Shown here piece after piece: positions 61,005 through 64,000 of a DNA stretch of 64,000 nucleotides. The number at the start of each line of letters is the position of its first letter. The stretch's first letter is position 1. The position numbers and the translations under genes are program-made. Source of the DNA: Actinomycetales bacterium (GTDB lineage: Bacteria; Actinomycetota; Actinomycetes; Mycobacteriales; Micromonosporaceae); assembly GCA_002919305.1 (NCBI GenBank), contig PKFB01000060.1:1-64000 (forward strand). The letters run 5' to 3'. The notes beneath the pieces are model-generated. The model was not told where the DNA came from and searched no databases. It saw only the letters and a program-made list of their open reading frames with translations.

Positions 61005-62261
61005 TTATAGCTGGGCAGCGTTGTGGCTGAGCAGCAGTTCAACCGCCTCGTCCACGTCGTCGGTGACATGCACCAGGTGGGACATGTCTCCGTGAGGGGA
61101 GGCGGCCAGCAGCGGCCGCAGGAGCGTCTCCACCGGCAATGTCTGCCTCCAGTACGCGGAGCCGAGGAAAATAAACGGTCCGCTAGCGCCGTCGGTGGCG
61201 TAGAACGTCTTCGTGGCGGCCTGGAAAATTTCCTGGACCGTGCCCGCCCGCCCTGGGGCGAACACGATGCCGCCGCGGACCAGCCGCAGGATGGTGTCTT
61301 CCCGGATCGCGTTGGAGAAGTATTTGGCGATTCGGGCGGCGAACAGGTTCGCCGGCTCGTGTCCGTAGAGCCAGGTAGGCACCGACAGGCCACCGTGACG
61401 CGCCCACGCCACCGCGATCTCTCCGGTGGGGTGCCCCACCGGATTCGCCACCGGTCCCGTCACCGAGAACGCCTTGCGTACCTGAAGAGCGGTCCGGGTG
61501 TACGCCTCATGCTCATGGAAGTCTGGAGCGGTGGCCAGACGGTCGATAGCGTCGGTCAGGGCGTCGTCGGGGTGATCGGCGAGGTAGGCCCCCAGGTTAG
61601 CGGCCTCCATCACCCCTGGTCCGCCTCCGGTGACCAGCAGGCATCCGGATCGGGCCAGCCGCCGGCCCAGTTGCGCCGCTAAGCGGTAGTTGGTTGTGCC
61701 CCGCAGCTCGGCGTGGCCACCCATCACCCCCACCACTGGGCCGCCGGAGACCGCGGCCCAAGCGGCTAGGGCGTCTTGCAGTGCGTCGTCGATGCCATGG
61801 TCGTGCAGCCGTTGCGCGAGGGCCTCCCGGACATCGGGTAACGCGCCGCCCCGAGCCAGGAAATGCCGGTACACCTGGGTGTCGTACATGCTCTCGAAGC
61901 CGCTCGATTCAAACCCCGCCGCGAGTTCGTCGGGCGTGTACAGGTGAGTCGGCTGGGTGGGGAACGGCAGCTCCGGGAAGCCGGGGACCACGTGTGCCCC
62001 GCGTCGGACGAGCTCGGCCTCGACCTCACGGTCAGTGAACTGACAGCCGACGAACACGGTGTCGGTCAGGTCTATGGTGCGGAGCGCGTCTTGGTCGAGG
62101 TCGATTTTGAGGCCCTGCACGGTCAGTCCGGCGAGGCTGCCGGTGGCCAGGTGCGCCACCAGCTCCTCATGAGATTCGATCTCGTCCGGACTGTGGTCGA
62201 TCGGTAATTCGGGGGGTGTGGACACGGCCCCTATCGTGCCCACCCAGTGCCACCGCCACAT
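61005..62261 (-). CDS. LOG-family (lysine-decarboxylase-like) nucleotide hydrolase, extended
   Basis: The C-terminal ~230 residues form a LOG/TIGR00730 Rossmann fold with GGPVVGVMGGHAEL, VTGGGPGVMEAANLGAYLA, and the motif PGRAGTVQEIFQAATKTFY in place of PGGxGTxxE. Such enzymes cleave N6-substituted or unmodified nucleoside monophosphates at the ribose. An N-terminal ~150-residue extension (ELVAHLATGSLAGLTVQGLKIDLD) makes it PpnN-like in length. The start is ATG 62261; a GTG at 62225 is also possible. Confidence 0.85.
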   Translation of the reverse strand: MWRWHWVGTIGAVSTPPELPIDHSPDEIESHEELVAHLATGSLAGLTVQGLKIDLDQDALRTIDLTDTVFVGCQFTDREVEAELVRRGAHVVPGFPELPFPTQPTHLYTPDELAAGFESSGFESMYDTQVYRHFLARGGALPDVREALAQRLHDHGIDDALQDALAAWAAVSGGPVVGVMGGHAELRGTTNYRLAAQLGRRLARSGCLLVTGGGPGVMEAANLGAYLADHPDDALTDAIDRLATAPDFHEHEAYTRTALQVRKAFSVTGPVANPVGHPTGEIAVAWARHGGLSVPTWLYGHEPANLFAARIAKYFSNAIREDTILRLVRGGIVFAPGRAGTVQEIFQAATKTFYATDGASGPFIFLGSAYWRQTLPVETLLRPLLAASPHGDMSHLVHVTDDVDEAVELLLSHNAAQL

Positions 62262-62326
62262 CGGCGATCAGGGCCATGTCGGGTCACATCGTCGTCAGCG
62301 AGCGGCCGTCATGGTGGGGGCGTGTG

Positions 62327-62899
62327 TCATGCCGCTTTCCGGTAGGTGGTGACCGTCGCGCCCGTGGGGAAAGTACGGGTGTCGACGATGGTGAGCGGGA
62401 GCGGTTCGAAGGGCCGTTCAAACAGCGGGATGCCCGTGCCAGCCAGCACCGGATAGCGCTTGATCATCAATTCGTCGATCTCTGGCAGGAGGAGGCCGGC
62501 CAGTTTGGCGCCGCCGCAGAGCCAGATGTCCAAACCCTCCTGCTGCTTGAGTTCTCGGACGAAGGCCAGCGGATCGCTGGAGATGATCTCTACTTGCGGG
62601 TCTTCGATGGTCAGGGTCCGTGAAAACACGTACTGCCGGAGATGGGCGTATGGGCTGGTGATGCCCTCGCTGAGGGCGGGTTCGTAGGTGCCGCGCCCCA
62701 TCACAACCGTGTCGAATCGCAGGTTCGGGGCATCAGTGAGCCCGAACCTGGCGCGCAGGTGGGTCGGTACGGTCTCGGGCTGCTCGGCGTTGAGGGCCGT
62801 CAGCATGTCGAAGTCCAGCGGGAAGAAGTCGAATTCTCCGGCGGGACCAGCGATGAAGCCATCGATGGTGGTGGCGACGTAGTAGATCAGCTTACGCAT
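62327..62899 (-). CDS. Dihydrofolate-reductase-fold (RibD C-terminal-like) protein
   Basis: The 190-residue product matches the RibD_C/DHFR-like family: MRKLIYYVATTIDGFIAG, FDTVVMGRGTYEP, QYVFSRTL, and LDIWLCGGAKLAGLLLPEIDELMI, then PVLAGTGIPLF. It probably reduces a pterin- or flavin-related substrate with NADPH; the physiological substrate is unknown. A cluster of palindromes lies directly upstream (separate entry). Confidence 0.88.
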   Translation of the reverse strand: MRKLIYYVATTIDGFIAGPAGEFDFFPLDFDMLTALNAEQPETVPTHLRARFGLTDAPNLRFDTVVMGRGTYEPALSEGITSPYAHLRQYVFSRTLTIEDPQVEIISSDPLAFVRELKQQEGLDIWLCGGAKLAGLLLPEIDELMIKRYPVLAGTGIPLFERPFEPLPLTIVDTRTFPTGATVTTYRKAA

Positions 62900-62910
62900 A
62901 TCGGGACCTC

Positions 62911-62971
62911 GTAGTGCTACAGGTGAAGTACTTCAGATGAAGTGATACGACCGTAGTACTACACTTGAAGT
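62911..62971. promoter_or_regulatory. Operator-like palindromes upstream of the reductase-like gene
   Basis: Two direct copies of GTAGT(G/A)CTACA followed by TGAAGT lie at 62911-62929 and 62953-62971, 42 bp (four helical turns) apart. Inside are the perfect palindromes TGAAGTACTTCA (62924-62935) and GTAGTACTAC (62953-62962). The position just before the reductase-like start suggests a repressor site. Confidence 0.55.
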
Positions 62972-62972
62972 G

Positions 62973-63053
62973 ATGTCAATCGAGAAGCGCCAGGCGGACG
63001 CGTCAGAACTCTTTCCGGAGAACTCTTCTCGGCAGGCGTCGCTCGAAAGCTGA
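62973..63053 (+). pseudogene. Possible remnant of a divergent regulator
   Basis: A short frame, ATG at 62973 to TGA at 63053, encodes 26 residues (MSIEKRQADASELFPENSSR then QASLES). It starts right after the operator-like repeats, where DHFR-fold genes often have a divergent ArsR- or TetR-type regulator. The idea that it is the start of a lost regulator is weak inference; it may be non-coding. Confidence 0.25.
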
Positions 63054-63356
63054 TCTCGTCAGAGGCGCGGTGAACCTGTGATTGACGCAGTGTGACTGCT
63101 TATAACGCGACAGCGACGAATATGGGCGCGTCCGATATCGAGGCGCATAGCGCTGCGGCCCACGTCCGCGATGGACATGGGCCGCAGCAGTACCGGTCCT
63201 GGGGAGGCTCCGGACTTCTCCAGTATCTACTATCCCTGCACGCCCGTTACGACCGGTGGGGTGAAATGAGCCTCAACCAACCGGGCGATACTGGCTGTTC
63301 GTCTCCGGGACAGGTCATGATCCCCAGAAAGCTACGCGGGGGAGGAGAATATTCCT

Positions 63357-63779
63357 ATGACCATGCAGAACCTGCTTCCGGAGCCGCCACCCACGCTGCT
63401 GGCTGACCAGCCCGAGGCGCGGGAGGCGTTGACAAAGACCCTGGAGGCGGAGGCTGATCCCGCGGAGGTCGCGGCCCGTTACCCGGCTTACTGTGCGGCC
63501 TGGGCGACGCTCGCGGAACGTGCCTTGGCGGCTGGTCAGATTATCCAGGCATACGCGTACGCCCGGACGGGCTACCACCGTGGTCTGGACCAGCTGCGTA
63601 AAAGCGGCTGGCGTGGGCACGGCCCAGTGCCGTGGTCACATGAACCGAACCAGGGTTTTCTGCGCAGCCTCAACGCGTTGGGACGTGCCGCCGCTCAGAT
63701 TGGCGAGTCTGACGAGGCAGCCCGGTGCGCGCAGTTCCTGCGGGACTGCGATCCGGCCGCGGCTGACGCGCTGTCCTGA
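63357..63779 (+). CDS. DUF3151 family protein
   Basis: The 140-residue protein carries the DUF3151 hallmarks: NLLPEPPPTLLADQPEAREALTKTLEAEADPAEVAARYPAYCAAWATLAERAL, then AYAYARTGYHRGLDQLRKSGWRGHGPVPWSHEPNQGFLRSLNAL. Function is unknown. Two ATGs lie at the start (MTM); the first has GGGGGAGGAG upstream. It corresponds by neighbourhood to Rv0360c, next to fba. The last ~220 bp of the window show no further gene. Confidence 0.93.
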   Translation: MTMQNLLPEPPPTLLADQPEAREALTKTLEAEADPAEVAARYPAYCAAWATLAERALAAGQIIQAYAYARTGYHRGLDQLRKSGWRGHGPVPWSHEPNQGFLRSLNALGRAAAQIGESDEAARCAQFLRDCDPAAADALS

Positions 63780-64000
63780 GGCGACGCGCCAGCAACGGCC
63801 ACCGGTAACGGTCAGGTACGGACTACACAGACCAGAACCGGTTACCCGCTCCTTATAAGCCTCCTGTAAGCCGGGAGTCGGCACCGCCCATACGGGCCTT
63901 TGAACGGCCTTGCTGTCGTCTGATGCGGAGGTGGGCCGCCGAACCGTATCTGTTGGTGGCAGGCCCGGGCGGATGACGCGCCCAGGGCAGTGAACAAGAC

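Larger units (their letters stand above)
62900..63356. other. Intergenic region between reductase-like gene and DUF3151 gene
   Basis: 457 bp. The left part holds an operator-like repeat cluster and a possible 26-codon regulator remnant (separate entries). The right part, 63060-63356, has no recognisable gene and must carry the DUF3151 promoter; the ATG at 63357 lies behind GGGGGAGGAG. Confidence 0.6.

Overview
The window is high-GC, gene-dense DNA with frequent GTG starts. It comes from an actinomycete chromosome. Gene order from about 23 kb to the right end resembles the Mycobacterium tuberculosis Rv0321-Rv0384 neighbourhood: dcd, an iron-sulfur reductase like Rv0338c, dnaK-grpE-dnaJ-hspR, clpB, pyrE, a DedA protein, fba and a DUF3151 gene. 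This comparison is from memory, not from a search. Genus cannot be fixed from the sequence; a non-mycobacterial actinomycete, for example a Glycomycetaceae or Micromonosporaceae relative, would fit.

Region 1 (1-14.5 kb) is a compact type VII (ESX) secretion locus. An apparent minus-strand operon runs eccD, eccB, two small WXG100-like genes, a helical 187-residue protein with a Ser/Asn tail, and a very large repeat protein that leaves the window at base 1. A fused three-ATPase EccC is divergent on the plus strand. The mycosin (MycP) gene follows, and its product appears to have lost every catalytic position except Asp. An ECF sigma factor and an ATP-binding LuxR-type regulator close the block. 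No eccE is visible.

Region 2 (14.8-23 kb) looks accessory. It holds a Nudix hydrolase, a membrane-anchored STAND-like ATPase with 46-residue TPR repeats, tRNA-Gly(CCC) with its terminator, a three-repeat type I-E-like CRISPR remnant without cas genes, a phage-endolysin-like amidase, a secreted M43-type metalloprotease, and a PNPOx-fold protein whose promoter contains a perfect LexA/SOS box. Two roughly 0.7-kb stretches carry no recognisable gene.

Region 3 (23-40 kb) is conserved core: dcd, two CNNM/CorC-type CBS membrane proteins, the Fe-S reductase, the dnaK operon ending in its own repressor hspR, a large membrane protein with a phosphatase-like ectodomain, and clpB. HspR operators (HAIR) sit before both dnaK and clpB, so the repressor and two targets lie within 9 kb.

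Region 4 (40-49 kb) contains an envelope operon of uncharacterised families (DUF4178, DUF2617, DUF4247, an anchored protein, DUF350) ending in a membrane-bound spermidine-synthase-like protein. Three related Pro-rich membrane proteins, an SDR, pyrE and an ArsR regulator follow.

Region 5 (49-64 kb) contains an anchored Pro-rich protein, a DedA protein, AmrS-AmrB (AmmeMemoRadiSam without the A partner), an ABC exporter with a divergent TetR regulator carrying a second, resolvase-like HTH and two matching operators, a SigE-family sigma factor coupled to an LCP-like anchored protein, fba, a LOG-family protein, a reductase-like protein and DUF3151.

The most unusual items are the catalytically dead mycosin with its hendecad-repeat putative ESX substrate, the SOS box at the PNPOx gene, the TetR-resolvase HTH fusion and the 2TM-STAND-TPR protein.
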